64,000 nt of DNA from Bretschneidera sinensis (GCA_023935145.1 CM043699.1:141590036-141654035), one strand, 5' to 3'; counted from the first letter of the stretch, positions 36,422 to 49,729 are shown. Translations and numbers: made by a program. Notes: generated from the letters alone by a model not told the origin.

Positions 36422-37030
36422 AAATCCCAGTTTGGCAAAAGAGAAGAAATTAAAGAAAAGAACCTGAAGGATTCTTTCTTTGGTGTGTTAGAGAAAAAAA
36501 GGAAAAGAAACAAATTCATTCATCTCTCTATGCTTGAATATGTTGGTAATTGTTGGACATATCTCAAGCAAGCAAGCACTTCATCTTGCATTTTTTTTTT
36601 GGTTGTAAAATCTTTATATTTATTGAAATTCTTTTTTTCTTTGTTTGACATTTTCTTTTCGAACTTGTCTTCTTGAATATAGCTTTTATTAATTTAAGCA
36701 CGAATGCATGATTAGTTCTACTGTGTAATTTCTTTGGTTGAAAACTCTACAAATCATTGCTTACCCACCAGACAAATATAAGTTCAACTAGTCTCTAAGT
36801 AAAAATCGTAAATTAAGTGACGAGTGTATTGACTTTACACAGATTTTGAAAATGTTAAGATGTTGTGACGATCCATTTGACGTAGTTTGGAAACTGATGA
36901 ATCTATTTAAAATTAAAATATTTTAATGTTGTGTTTAGTAAGTATAGTTTGAATTTTGAAATTAAAATTAAAATTAAAGTGAAATTATAATTTTTTTTCA
37001 ACTATTTTTACGTTGAAAAAAAGTATTATT

Positions 37031-37450
37031 TGTTAGGGTTGGCGCATACTTTACGAGACTAGATTTGTAGAACGCTAGATAAACACGGGGTCTCCCTCTC
37101 CGATAAACGAGCAGGGGTTAAGGGGGTAACGCCCCCGAAACTTTTAGGTTATGTATATGAGTTGGACTTGGCTGTTTTGGCTTAGATCCATAAATAACCG
37201 TAGATCTACAGCAGAACGAAAATCTTAATTAGGACGTCTTAAGTTGCTTATAAATACTTTTTATGTACTGAGCATACATTATAACGCGAGATTTACATGG
37301 TTGATAATAAGAAACTTCATGACATAGTCTTATTCTAGGGTGAACCTGAGTAAATCTTGTACTTTTTATTTTATATTTGTAATTCGTGTAATTTACAAGT
37401 CTCGAATCGTTCATTATTTTACCCCAATTCCAATTGCAAAATGTAGTTTC
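37031..37450 (+). mobile_element. Putative LTR fragment of a copia-type element
   Basis: It starts TGTTAGGGTTGGC, carries a TATA-like GCTTATAAATAC at about 37248 and then CTAGGGTGAACCTGAGTAAA, a phrase I associate with plant copia LTRs. It has a GC-richer start than its surroundings (TAAGGGGGTAACGCCCCCG). No primer-binding site or internal domain is seen, so a solo or truncated LTR is inferred. Confidence 0.4.
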
Positions 37451-37614
37451 ATACAATCAAACGTAACGTTAAATGGTACTGATTTAAACATGCTTAAATT
37501 AGTACCCAAATGTCACATTTATAATCAAAATTTATGTACAGTACAAAACTTTTAGTTTACAATTTTTTTATTGCAAAAAATTTGATCTTGACAAATATGG
37601 TACTAATCTATTTT

Positions 37615-37748
37615 TGGTACAAATCTGAATAAGAGCAGACTTGATAGAAAAGGCATTGGATTTGGAGACAAAATTATAATTTCGGTACAAAATCTGGATA
37701 AGAGCTAATTTGATAGAAAAAACATTGGATTTGGAGACAAAATTACAA
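37615..37748 (+). repeat. Two tandem copies of a ~65-base unit
   Basis: Each copy has GGTACAAA, then ATAAGAGC and TTGATAGAAAA, and ends GCATTGGATTTGGAGACAAA or ACATTGGATTTGGAGACAAA followed by ATTA. The copies are adjacent and differ at only a few positions. Confidence 0.8.
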
Positions 37749-38426
37749 TAGCAAGTTAGCAACGAAGGTAGATGTGGATTCAGCAGCTAAAAAAATCCGT
37801 TAAATGACTTAATTATTCTAACTCTTGTTTTTTCTAAGGAGATTTATTAAGTCCAGAGATTACATAATAAAAAATAAATATCTTTAATTTTTTATCTTTT
37901 TCATATCCGAAATGAATTTAATTTGTAATATTATATGTGACTGAAGTTCGTAATCCCATTATATCAACATTTTGTCTTATGACTCTATTTTTCGCTCATT
38001 TTTATCCAAATGTAAACGGCTCAGCCGCCAAACTTGAGGAGAAACCAATATTTCGAATGAAACCTCCTCCCCGATCAGTGATTGCAGAGCCATCAACATT
38101 AACTTATGTGATTTTATTTATGTGATTTTTCTTTTTTTTAATAAAAAATAGAACCCAAATGAAAATATTTATTTTATTTTAGAACTAAAAATCTAGAACT
38201 TAAGGAACTGTACGGTTATTGATCCCTTTAGAAGTTATTAGAAGAACAAATTGATAGCAGTCTGTCGGAAATTTTATCCCCTCCTCTTCTGGTGTGTGGA
38301 AGGTTCTCTTCAGTCGAGGTTTTCCCAATTTATCCAAAATCCTCCCTCAAAACCCAAACATCCAATAAAATCACAATTCAAATTAAACACCAGAACCAAA
38401 ATCACCACCCTCCCGATACAGATAGA

Positions 38427-41400
38427 ATGGAGGGGGGCCCAGCCACCTCGAGCAGCGGGGGCGGCGGAGGGGGAGGAGGGCCGGCGCCTTTCCTGTTGAA
38501 GACATATGACATGGTGGATGACTCATCAACGAACGAGATCGTGTCGTGGAGCTCCAACAACAACAGCTTCGTTGTCTGGAACCCTCCCGAATTCGCCCGC
38601 CTCCTCCTCCCGACATACTTCAAGCACAACAATTTCTCTTCCTTCATCCGCCAACTCAACACCTATGTGAGTCATCGTTCTTCTTTTTTTCTTTCCTTTT
38701 TTTTTTTCTCTTCATTTCTATGCTTTTCATGTGATTCTATTGTGTGTTTTTTGTTTCCTTAAATTGGGTTTTCTTGTCGATTCTCATTGAGGGCTTGATA
38801 TTACGCGATGATTTTGACGAAACTATTTGCTTTACCGAATGGGCGTTCTGCTTATGCTGTACAAATTCAACTACTTTCATGTTTCTTGGTGCTTCTCTGG
38901 TTTAGTTTGCAACTTTTTAAAAAAATTTACGTAGGGGCTGTTTTGTTCAGTTTAGAAGTTTAAACAAGTTCGTGAATTGTGATGATTACATGCTATGTTT
39001 TATTTTCCCAAGTATTCGGATTATTAAAATGGGAAATTAGTTTTCCTTATAATTGTTATGAACGATTTTGCTTTCAAGTTGACCTGCAGTCATTCACGTT
39101 TTGCATCTATTTGTTCACCCATAGTTTTGGCTTATGGTTTAGAAAATTATACATTAGGGAAGTTTTTAATTGTCAATCACCAAGGCTCATACTGTCATAC
39201 ATGAATTAAATTTTAAGAGTTTGCCTGATTGTCACTTCTTCGACTGTAGAGATAATTAGAGAATGTTGTGACTGTTTCTACCTGGTAATTAATGAACCTA
39301 CAGAACTCTCATCAGAAGGACTTGCAGTGTCGTCCTATATAAGTACTTTCTTCCCCAATTTTCATTCTGTTGTCTGTTGAATATTCCTACCTTCCTCCAA
39401 GTGTACGTGATCATTCACAATTGCCTTCTTTGACTCCACTGGATGACCACCATTGTGTTTCCTCTACATCGCTACCTTCATGGTCCTGCGCGAAGAACTC
39501 ACATTATCTTTTTCCAGCGTCAGGAAATGATTGCTCCCAAAGCCTAACACCTTTTGTGTGTTGCAGTATGCTGGTGCTATGTCCTAAGATCTCAGTCATA
39601 ATACTTAACTTCATAACATTTTGTTGCTGTTATAGATAATCCTTGGAGCATGGTGTATCTGTTAATTTTGGTTACCAGTTAATGTTCTTTCATAATGTCA
39701 CTTGATGCATGTATGGATGCACACATGACTAAGGCACAGTCAAGTGCGTATGCTCTACGTAACAATGACAAATAAGCACTCACTTATAGGTTTATTTTCT
39801 GAATCTACTTTGAGTAGACCATCAAGTGAGATTCAAACCATCCAAAGCCTCTTTGTAGACATATTTACTTATGAAGATTTTGATAAATTCATAAATGTTT
39901 ATTAAACGATACCAGATTTCTGTAAGTTTGGGGTGGAGAGGTTAATTGATTCTCTTAAAGATTGGTGGCTTAATACCCTTGTTTTCTTGGCTTGAGAGGA
40001 TTTTTTTTTTTTTTTTTTGTAAATGAGATTCTTCTTATAGATTTCATAGAAACACTATCTAGAAGGTAGTTAATTTTTACACGGCTGGCACCCCCTCGGT
40101 GCCCTTTTATTTTTATATTATACTTTTACTTATAAAAAAAGGTTTTCTGTAAGTTTGGAGGTAATTAAACAAAGGAACATGTTTTAGCTCAAAATTGGCT
40201 GCATTTCGTTATAATTTACACAAAATCATACAATTTTGCTTGTCATGCATCTCATATTTTTTCATGCATGAAAGTAGGAACTTTTTTTTTCCTGTTTTAC
40301 ATGGCCTCAAATTTCAGCTAGATCAGCTATGGACTACTGGACTTTATTCTCTCATCTGAGTGAGAAAAAAATATACTATTGTTTTCTTGTTCCTTATCTT
40401 TTTAAGAACACTCTTCCAGTTTGAAACTTAAGTTTCCTGTGATATAGTGCATCCTGAAAACCCTTATTTTAATGATGTGCAGATCACCTTAAGTAACCAA
40501 ACTTTGTTTTTGCCTTTTGATCTCTACAGTCTTGATTTCTCATCATTTTGGATGAAAAGTAGTTTGTTCGTCTTCTTATTCTTCTTGTGTTTATATTATG
40601 AGGAATCGAAGTAATTTGATTGGACTGAATATATATGGATGTGATTTGGTGATAGGGATTTCGAAAGATTGATCCTGAGAGATGGGAATTTGGTAATGAA
40701 GAATTTGTAAAAGATCGAAAGCATCTGCTTAAGAATATCCATCGTAGAAAACCTATTCACAGCCATAGTCAGTCTCATGGTTCTATGGTAGATCCAGAAC
40801 GAGTAGCATTTGATGAAGAAATAGAGAGGCTTTCACATGAGAAAGCTGCGTTTGAGGCAAATCTTGTAAGCTTCGAACAGCAGCAATCAGCTTTGAAGAT
40901 TCAGTTGGAAGATATGACGCAGCGGGTGGATAATATGGAACAGAGGCAGGGAAATTTAATGACCTTCTTAGAAAAGGCTGTTCAAAACCCTACTTTTGTT
41001 GAACATCTTGCTCGAAAAATTGAATCTATGGATATCTCAGCTTATAAGAAGAAAAGACGACTGCCTCAAGTTGAGCACTCAAAGACATGTCTGGAAAGTA
41101 GTCTTTTGGATAACAATAGTAGTTCTAGACCTGAGTTTGTGAATATTTTCCACCAAGATTTTTCAAATAAGCTGAGATTAGAATTATCACCAGCCATTTC
41201 AGATATTAACTTGGTTTCACATAGTACACAGAGTTCAAATGAAGATGGGGGAAGTCCGCAGAGGAAGATATCTGAAGGAGATCCAAAAGATGCACAGACA
41301 AGAAGAGAAGGCCTTTTATTTGCACCTGAAACATTAGAGCTCTCAGATACTGGGACATTCCCATCCAGAGTACCAGTAAGTGAAAGCCCAAGAGTGCACA

Positions 41401-41864
41401 CCTTGCAGCAGGGGTTGAATTCTACTGAAGAAGTTGATGCTCATATTTCTTGCCATTTAAATCTAACTTTGGCATCCTCTCCATTGCCACTCAACAAAAG
41501 TCTTCACCCAGCTAGGATGCTACAGCAATGTCAGGAGGTAGGAAAATCCCCTGGGTCAACGTTTAATGTCAACACTGAAGAATCTGATACTAGACTTTTC
41601 CCGAAGAACAGAAATATGGGTGAAGAAAACACAACTTTATCTTGCTTGCAAGAGGTCCCAAATAACAATCAAGGACCTGCAGCTGCTCCAGTTAGAGTAA
41701 ATGATGTGTTCTGGGAACAGTTCCTAACGGAAAGACCAGGTTCTCAAGACAACGAAGAGGCAAGTTCTACTTACAGGGCAAACCCGTACGAAGAGCAAGA
41801 TGATAAAAGGTTAGGCCATGGGATATCAAGAAATTCCAGGAACATAGAGCAGCTGACTCTTTGA
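38427..41864 (+). CDS. HSFA5: Heat stress transcription factor A-5
   Basis: Two exons, 38427-38666 and 40656-41864, giving 482 residues. The long intron interrupts the DNA-binding domain at the position conserved in plant HSFs. The domain starts [14 protein letters not shown] after a Gly-rich leader and includes SFIRQLNTY, then [12 protein letters not shown] in exon two. The HR-A/B oligomerisation region spans about 128-200 (heptads with [13 protein letters not shown]), the basic nuclear-localisation run KKKRR lies at 211-215, an AHA-type activator motif [10 protein letters not shown] at about 430-439 and the export-type tail IEQLTL at the end. Conserved tail phrases ([18 protein letters not shown]) identify HSFA5 rather than A4. 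HSFA5 is known to hetero-oligomerise with and repress HSFA4. Confidence 0.95.
39932..40143. mobile_element. Non-LTR-type insertion with 15-base target duplication
   Basis: A 212-base segment in the HSFA5 intron is bounded by perfect direct repeats TTTCTGTAAGTTTGG (39917-39931 and 40144-40158). Inside are a long T-run at about 39999-40017 and CACCCCCTCGGTGCCC near the right part, and it ends in an A-rich tail. A 15-base duplication and A-rich end fit target-primed insertion of a SINE or truncated LINE. No box A/B was recognised. Confidence 0.75.
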
Positions 41865-44800
41865 GCACCAATGTTGTAGTAAAACCCAGTAACAGGTTCT
41901 TAACATCTTCTCTATCTTCTTTCCATGCTTGTGAATTACAAGATACATGACACAACTCAACATGCCTACGTCTATTATTGGTTTGAATAAATTCAGATCA
42001 AAGGCCACTGGTTCTTGGTGGTTGCAGGTTGTTCGTGGTTATCCAAGTGCCATTTTACTGAAGAGATTACACTAGCATTTTAAATGCTACAGATGTATGG
42101 TATAGATTTTTTTTTTCTATCTATGACTTTTAAATAATTAGGCAATGATCAGTTCATTTGAGGTCATGATTCAATGTCACCCTCTACTCTGTTTATTTGT
42201 TGTTTATGCTTGATGTACATATTTGTAAGCTTTAAATCTGTTCCGTTTGCATCAAGATGTTATGGTTGACATGTGGAACTCACATATGCTGCCTTACATC
42301 TGTATTAAGTTCTCATTATCACATTTACATGCTTATTATAGAAAGTTTCAATTGCTTTTTCCTAAGTTCCTGCCAATAAGTGTTTTGTCGCTGTCATAAG
42401 AACTTCCAAAAGCTAACGTTTCATGTATTTAACTACCTATACTTATTGGAGCGAGTGAGATTGTATCTGCCTCAGTGCATGTCTTTGCATGCATTTGTGT
42501 GTTCCTCCCACCCCCCAGTCTCTCTCTTGTACTGTCACTTGTGACTCTGTGCATGTACATGAATTTACATATGTTTTTCTCCATAGCTGTATGCCAAGAG
42601 TGGAAATTTACAGAAAAACTAATGGAAACTAAGCTACTCGATGATAACTCATTTTCATATTCTTTTATTTATGTTAACGAACAAGCTTAAGCTTACATTT
42701 TAGTCTCATTGAGTAAATGAGCCAACCTCCAGGGGTGTAGGGATTTTTTTTAGAATATGATAATTAAAGTTGCAAAAATGATGTTTGTTTTTCTTATTGC
42801 CTTCCCACCCACCCACGCCCTCCTCCCCCCCTCCAAAAAAAAAAAAGAATTCTTGGCTTCACCCTCTGGCTTGATCAAAGGTGAACTTTGCTCGCTTAGA
42901 CTCGTGAAGAGGCTAGTTTATGGGTTTATTAATGGATCGTATAGTACTTAATTATGGCTTGTTTAAGGGGTATATATTCCAATGATAAGGACTCTATAGA
43001 GCTTAGTTGATTGTGCTGATAGTATTGATTTGTTTTGGGTGTTTATGTCAGATGACTGATCTAATGTTTAGGTTTTTGTAGGTTCATACAAGATCCAAGC
43101 TTATTTATGTTTGTTTACAGGCATATTTGTTAAGCTCCATTGTGTAACCGAGCTTGTTTACAAGCTCGAGTTCATAAACGAGCTCAAGTTTAGCTTGTTT
43201 ACTAGATGAATTGTGCCTGAACTTAAGATTACTTTTCTGAGACAAGCTGGAACTGGAAAACCTAATCTTGAGTCAAGGTTGAGAAGCCAAACCCTTAACC
43301 AAACTGAACTTGAACACATGAAAAACTCGACTCACCTTGACTCTTTGGACAAGAAGATTGGCACGTTCCAAACTTGTGGAAAATATGATTATAGAAATTC
43401 GTTTATCGAGTTTCCTAGCATTCGATGATGCTATAGCTAAACAAGCCCTTATCATATAAAAACGTAGCAGAAGTTCGAACTACTCATTTGACTATGGTCA
43501 ATGAGACTCCATTTTCAAGATCAAACTTTCTATGTTTAGGGTGAGATTGGAGAGGAGTCAGATCCTTTCTGAGAACACATTGCAATTACTTGTGCCAATC
43601 CTTAATGAGATCCACTTGGTTGTTGGTTCAAGTAGTTGATGGCACACTGCATAGACTTTGATGCTACAGATCCCCAGCCTAGGAAGGATATGTTTTAGAG
43701 TGCAAGTGAATCAGAACAAGGATCTGGTAGGGTGAACATAAGTGCTGCTACAAACAGCTTTAAGTATCTTGTGTTGCATCGTGGGTTGTCATTGCAATGC
43801 TCATAGTTGTCAACTAGGCTACACATGATGATAACTAATAAGCATGTAAGGATAAATATGAGGTTTCACATGTGAGTTGAGTTGTTTGGTGAAACAAACA
43901 GCTGGGAGTCCTCCATGGTCGCAATGATAAACAGCTCCACTTTCTCTCTCTTTATCTTTTTTTTTTTTTTTTTTTTTTTCATTTTGAGTGGGTATCTTTG
44001 TGAATGGAGTTTCCCTGAGCAACGATTAGTGACACTTAAGTTGTGATTGGGGAGAGAAAAAATAGGAGAGTAAAAAAAGATGTGGAGAATATAAGAGGAT
44101 ATCGATACTTTTTTTTTACATGTATAAATTATAATCATCTCAAATTGAGATGAATGAGGAGTATAAATAAAATTTTGTTATCATTTTCTTATCATCTTTA
44201 CTCAAACATGTGATGAAAAATATTGATTTTTTTTTTTAACTCTTCTCATTTCATTCTTATCATTTTTATTCTCGATCAATAGGAATCTAATTACTATTGA
44301 AGCCAATAATCTTACGGGTCGGAAGAAGTTCTCATAACACTAGTCCAACTACTGAAAGAGTTCTTGAAATTATTTATTTCGCAAAATGTATGTAATTTCG
44401 ATAATTCTTCCATCAAGGGTAGAAAAGAAACAAGAATTAATGCCTTCAGTAAATCTAGCTGTCTGTGAGAGAGGAACTGCATAGCAACTTAAACAGTAGA
44501 GAGTAACAAGCTCTTGGGATGGAGACCCCCAAACATCAAGGTGGTAAAATTCTAATTTTGTCTTCTCTGCAAGGGCTCTCATTCTAGTATCCCTCTTATC
44601 TCTCCTTCATTGTCAGAAATTGAAGCCAGGATCCCTTTGAATAAGGAGCCTTCCTTCCTTTGAGGACCACCGTAATCCTCAAACCAAAGAGGAACCTGTT
44701 TCTCAACAAGTGATGGACTAAAGAAAACATTTTTCTTTTTCCATTTTTCAGTGTTTCAAAACAAATCCAATTCTTTTGAAATATTTTCACCGGTTCACAT

Positions 44801-46564
44801 TTTTTTTTTTTGTATAAACCCTAAATCCGAAACCCTACTAATGCGAGGCCATAAGAACCTCCTAAAATTGAGATTCGATCCCAAAATTTTAACACATTCA
44901 AATACTTTTCAGTAATAATCAATGATCTAATTACTCTGGTTAACAACCCTTATATGTTCTTCCCAATTTCTTTCCTCCTTTATTTTTATTATTCATGATT
45001 TCATTTTTAATAAACCTAACTACGGAGTTGCCCAAGTCAAAGAGTGATACCCAGATGCAGAAAGCTTAAGCATGATATGTAGAGTGTACTGTGTGGTTGT
45101 TTGACAAAAAAGTTTCCATAATGGTGGTTGGTCCCTCTCATCAACCCACAAATACATAGTCCAGCGGGTCAGACTATGACCCCTACCACTCTGAAAAACA
45201 GAAGAAGGAAAAAGACTTACCCCTACCATGTTAATAAGGGCATACCTTCACACTTAAAAAGTTACCTTGTCTGTACCCTCCACAAAATGTTGTCCCATTG
45301 GGTTTTTGCTGTTTGGACGTCAAAAGTGCTGAAAAGTTATAACATAGATATTAATAGAAGTAGGGTCACAATTATTGAGACACGAATGTGAGTTTGAGTT
45401 AACAAAATAGTTTTTTTTTTAAATGTTATTAAATTAAAATACTTTTTAATCGTTTAATAAAAATTATATTTGAAATGTTGTCAAACTTCTATTTCCTCAA
45501 AGTATGATATTAGGTTAATTTTTCAGTTTACTGATAAAAGCAATAAAACCCAACTTTTTTTTTGGGGGTCAAAATCAATTTCTTTTGCGATAAAAAATGC
45601 TAAACAACCAATAAGTGTGCAAGTATGTGAAAACGAACAAATACTCTTTACAATTTCTTGATGCTATTGTGCACTTCACAAAGGGAAAGATGGCACAATA
45701 TTGGAATTATGGCTAGAAAAATTTTATTGTTCCTTTTTAATTTAGAGGAAGGGTGACGCCTGAGTAAAACTTAAAGAAAGCTTTTTATTAAAGATTTAAA
45801 GGGTTTATTTAAAATATATATATATTTTATAATAATAAAATCTAATCATTGTAACTTACCATGTAGCATACTTCAATGAAAATTTTAAAAACAACAAAAA
45901 ATCAATAAATTTTGTTAAATTCAACATTTGATTTAAATTTTATTTTTTCATATAAAATTTAATAAATTTTAAACGTTTGATAAACATGAGTTAAATTACA
46001 CACTAAAATAATAATTTATAGGTAAATTGCACAACTTAAAAACCTCTCATATAAACTTTAAGATAAATTACATACAACTCTTTCGAAGTAACGTATAATT
46101 ATAACCATTTCTTTTGTTTATTTCAAACCTTCATTTACATCTTATGAGATGTATAGGAAAGTTTAATCAAATGAAATCACATGAAATCAAATTTAATATT
46201 TCCTATCAGGGGTATAAATGCTTATACTTACTAGTAGAATAATTTAATTATATAAAATCAAATTTAATTTTTTTTATTTAAAAATATAATTAAAAATTTA
46301 AAAAATATTTACAATTATACGTTAGCATTCCTCCTCCTTTTAAAAGGAATTCATCAGCTTGACTGGTAAAGCTAGTTTTCTCTAATCCATGCTCAAGTGG
46401 CATCCATAATTCCATATATCAATGGTGACATAAATATAAGCACTCTTGAAACTGTTTCCATGTAATGACCCCTCCAACGACCCCCCTATATGTAAACCTG
46501 CACGTTCTCCACAATCACTCAAAACAACACCACAAGAAAACTCCAAACTGAAAAGGAGAAAAAA
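41865..46564. other. Spacer between HSFA5 and RALF genes
   Basis: The first 350 bases are probably HSFA5 3'UTR. A possible gene relic lies at 44370-44770 on the minus strand. The part at 43130-43210 is rich in AGCTTGTTTAC and CAAGCTCGAG repeats, and T-runs occur at 43959-43979. The rest is AT-rich, with nothing recognised. Confidence 0.5.
44370..44770 (-). pseudogene. Possible degraded gene fragment, family not recognised
   Basis: On the minus strand a frame reading VPLWFEDYGGPQRKEGSL and ILASISDNEGEIR (about 44720-44600) meets a stop. One base over, the neighbouring frame continues as ALAEKTKLEFYHLDVWGSP to ARFTEGIN (about 44580-44400). The amino-acid texture is protein-like in both, which suggests one ancestral exon with a one-base frameshift. 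I do not recognise the family, and chance open frames remain possible. Confidence 0.35.
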
Positions 46565-46957
46565 ATGACCAAATCCAAACCCCTCCTCCCCGTGACCACA
46601 ACTCTTTACCTTTCACTCCTTTTCCTCCATACCCATTTCTCTATCATCAACGGAGTCTCAGTTTTAGCCTTCAGTTCACTGGAAAACAGTGACATTGATG
46701 TCATGGTGAGGAGGGTTTGTACCCAAAACATTGAAGATTGCTTATCGGACCCAGAAATGGGCACAGAGACCAGCAGGAGAGTTCTTGTTATGCAGAAGAA
46801 GTACATAAGCTACGAGACATTGAAGAGGGACATGGTTCCTTGTGCGAGACCAGGTGCCTCATACTATAATTGTCATGTTGGAGAGGCAAATCCTTACAAC
46901 AGAGGCTGTGAGGTCATTACAAGGTGTGCAAGGGGCATTAAGGACACCAAAGATTGA
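46565..46957 (+). CDS. RALF peptide precursor (canonical type)
   Basis: An intronless 130-residue precursor: signal peptide (about residues 8-35), pro-region, site-1-protease-type site RRVL (71-74), then a mature peptide with YISYETLKRDMVPC, GASYYNC, NPYNRGC and TRCARG. The four cysteines are at 93, 103, 115 and 121, spaced as in functional RALFs. The YISY motif needed for FERONIA-type receptor activity in characterised RALFs is present. The charged C-terminal tail (IKDTKD) and MVPCARPGASYYNC wording resemble Arabidopsis RALF24/31, though the subgroup is a judgement from memory. A CTATATG motif about 80 bases upstream may act as TATA box. Not part of the divergent pair at 20081-21906. Confidence 0.93.
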   Translation: MTKSKPLLPVTTTLYLSLLFLHTHFSIINGVSVLAFSSLENSDIDVMVRRVCTQNIEDCLSDPEMGTETSRRVLVMQKKYISYETLKRDMVPCARPGASYYNCHVGEANPYNRGCEVITRCARGIKDTKD

Positions 46958-48031
46958 AATAAAAAACAGAAGTTGTTACAGTCATAATCTTTGTGGAAAT
47001 GGGTAATTTCTTCATTGTTCTCCTGGATTTGGTGTCCTTTCGGGGGGTTTTGATTGTGATATTTTGTATATTTAAGATCCATACTTTGATCTCCTATATA
47101 AATGCATGCTTAATTGATTGATGGGGAGATCTGGGTTTCTTTTTTTTTAAGGAGTGTTTCAATATTGATGGGATGCTTAATTATTTGGGAAATTGTGGTT
47201 GATATGCCTTCCTTTCACTCTTTAGAATCCTTTTGTAGGAAATTATGAAGTTCCTTTTTTTTTTAATTCTTTTGGGTGATAGAAATGGTGATTATTGACA
47301 AAAATTTATAGTCTAATGCACCCTTTACATATCAATGAAAAGAAGTTTCCACAAAACACAGTATCTTGATTGTGACGTTGCACTCAAATTTAAACTAGAT
47401 ATTGGATTTTTGTTCCTCCCTTTCAGGAATAGACTAAAGAGAATTTGAGAAATGAAAAGCTGCAACAATTTTGGGATTTTTTCCCTCTCCTTGTTTCACC
47501 AAAATCTAGTTCAATAGAAGTTTCTGGAGTGGAAAACTGAAGGTTTCCATCACTGATCAACAAGGGAAGTTTACTTTACTAGTAAGTGGGCTGTACCTTT
47601 TTGAGTTAAATCTGACTAGAAGGGTATTGTAGCACACTAACCTTTGCCATCCTATTCCTGCTCTATCATTACACCCCCCATGGTTTGAGGAGACTTCATC
47701 CATATAAGGCATTTACAGAGGTAGTAATTTCTTCATGGGCATCCAACCCCATTCTACTCGAAGAGCAGCCAGCAGCCTTTGATACAAACTACTGAGATCA
47801 ATCTCGTCTTATAGGCAGCATTCCTTCCTTTTAGGAGGAAAGTTGCATTTGTCGCATTGTGATTTGTGTGACAAGGAATAACCTCATCAGCTATGTTAAT
47901 TAGGTTCTTCCGTGATGTTTTCCGATGGGTCTAGTTTTAATATAAGCACTCTGCTCTACATTATGCTCTATTTTTAATATGAGAGTTATCTTTCTGCTGC
48001 AAGCAGCAGACACAGGATTGCCTAATTTAGG

Positions 48032-48284
48032 CTATGATTGGTAGGAAAGAAGAGAGGGGGGAAAGGAAACCCGAGAAGAAAAAAAAAGATTGATCTTTCC
48101 TCTACATGTTTGTGTTTATTAGAGAGGGTGGAAAAGCAGAAAGAACAAAGAAAAATGCAAAAACTTAGCTCATTTTACTCTTCACTCTCAAATCATCCCA
48201 TTTTGGGAGGATTTACAATTATAAGAGAAAAAGTTTAAAGAAAATGTGGATCCTCGCATTTTCTTTCCTGCCTTACCAATCAGG
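48032..48284. mobile_element. MITE-like element with short terminal inverted repeats
   Basis: The left end, CTATGATTGGTAGGAAAGAA, is the imperfect complement of the right end, TTTCTTTCCTGCCTTACCAATCAGG. About 250 bases lie between, with no coding capacity. No certain target-site duplication was seen. Confidence 0.45.
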
Positions 48285-49263
48285 AGAAAAGTGCTTTCAT
48301 CTTCTATTATCAATCATAGACTTATTCTGAAACGTTTAATTAAGAATATGTGACACTACGCTAACTTTTGCAAATTTCTTCTTTGGTATCAATGCTCATC
48401 GTTTTTGCTCATTACTGATTTCTTTCCCTTTTTTTCTTTTATCCCTTTACCTTGAATTCAATTAGCTTCTTGATTGCAACAGCATCGCTTATAAGTAATT
48501 TTGTAATCATCGACATTCTTGCTATACTCTCTTACTTAAAAAAACAAAAACATTCTTGTTATACTGTTTTCGCTCATAGATACATCATACATGAGCATCT
48601 TTAATCTTTTTCGTTTGTTTTCTTCACGAATTCTTGGGGAATGAGATACATGTGTTGATAATGTTTGCCATGGTATAGTTCAGCAATTGAACATAAGAAT
48701 GTGTGGAATGTTAACATATGGCTTATCTGACTCTTAACTTTCATGCAAAATCTTCAAGACTGAGTTTTACTACTATAGTACAAGATGTGTACATATTAAG
48801 TGCAAGCAGTTGGTGATTCTCTGAAAGTGGTGATTATGATTATTAAAGATCATGAGACCCTGTAGAGAAATGATGATTTTCTCCTACATTTGTTGAGAAT
48901 GTTTTATTATTTTACCTGCTATCTGCTCTCAAAATTAAATAGATTTTAATATTTCTGGTGTTGGCAAAAATGCCTCTGTACATATAAGTAGGTACATGGC
49001 TCAAACTAAACTTTCTGCCAGCTGCTTCTTGTCATTGGCAGAGAATTGTTTGAAAAATGATTGAAGAATAGTAAGTTTTGCTTCCATCATGAATGGAAGG
49101 TTGTCAAACACTGTCTTAAGGTTTCTCTGCTTTCCAGTGCTTGGCTCGCATCTAATGGACTACTACTGCTCCCTTCAATAACAATAGAATATAACCCTTT
49201 GTGCTGTTATAAATCTGTTTTTATATGTTCTATTTCAATAAACAACTCTCTAGGACTATAATA

Positions 49264-49265
<2 letters not shown>

Positions 49266-49303
<38 letters not shown>
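49266..49303. repeat. Uninterrupted run of 38 T
   Basis: A pure T homopolymer directly after AATAAG. It could be the poly(A) tail of a retrotransposed sequence on the minus strand, or slippage. Assembly length is unreliable in such runs. Confidence 0.95.
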
Positions 49304-49306
<3 letters not shown>

Positions 49307-49729
49307 GATTCAAAAGTGGTTTTAAAACCGTTTTAGATGTTGAAATTATTTAAAGGCTATATAAATACAATTTGATTATTTATAGGGTTTTTTTTTCATT
49401 AAATTGATTTTATTATATGTACGATATAAAAATATTAATTTTATTCACAATAAAATATAAACAATTAAAATAATATTAATAAAATAACAATATTTATTAA
49501 TTAAATTAATAATAATACTATTTTTATTAAATAATTATCTCAATGTTCTAATAATAATTATGAGATTAAAAGTTTCAAAACTTTACTTTTGATTTTAGGT
49601 TTAATTCATTTTTTTTGAAATTGTTTTCAGTTTTTGTTTCACAAAAAACATTAAAAAAAAAAAAAGAAATAGGAGTTTGGCATAGATAATGATTTTGGCA
49701 GCAGAAACTATTTTCGTTATTTCACTGCT

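Larger units (their letters stand above)
36422..38426. other. Spacer with LTR-like remnant and short tandem duplication
   Basis: No gene is supported. It contains the LTR-like stretch at 37031-37450, the duplication at 37615-37748 and, near 37940-38125, a 62-codon open frame that begins with GTG. That frame has one hydrophobic run but no ATG and no known relatives. Confidence 0.5.

Noticed and set aside
37937..38125. 62-codon plus-strand frame with a hydrophobic run
   Set aside because: Starts at GTG, not ATG; no recognised family. Could be a relic, but unsupported.
38383..38662. Open frames antisense to HSFA5 exon 1
   Set aside because: They mirror the GC-rich coding exon on the other strand and have no family motif.
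42475..43430. Short plus-strand frames downstream of HSFA5
   Set aside because: Composition is random-like, interrupted by repeats and without known motifs.
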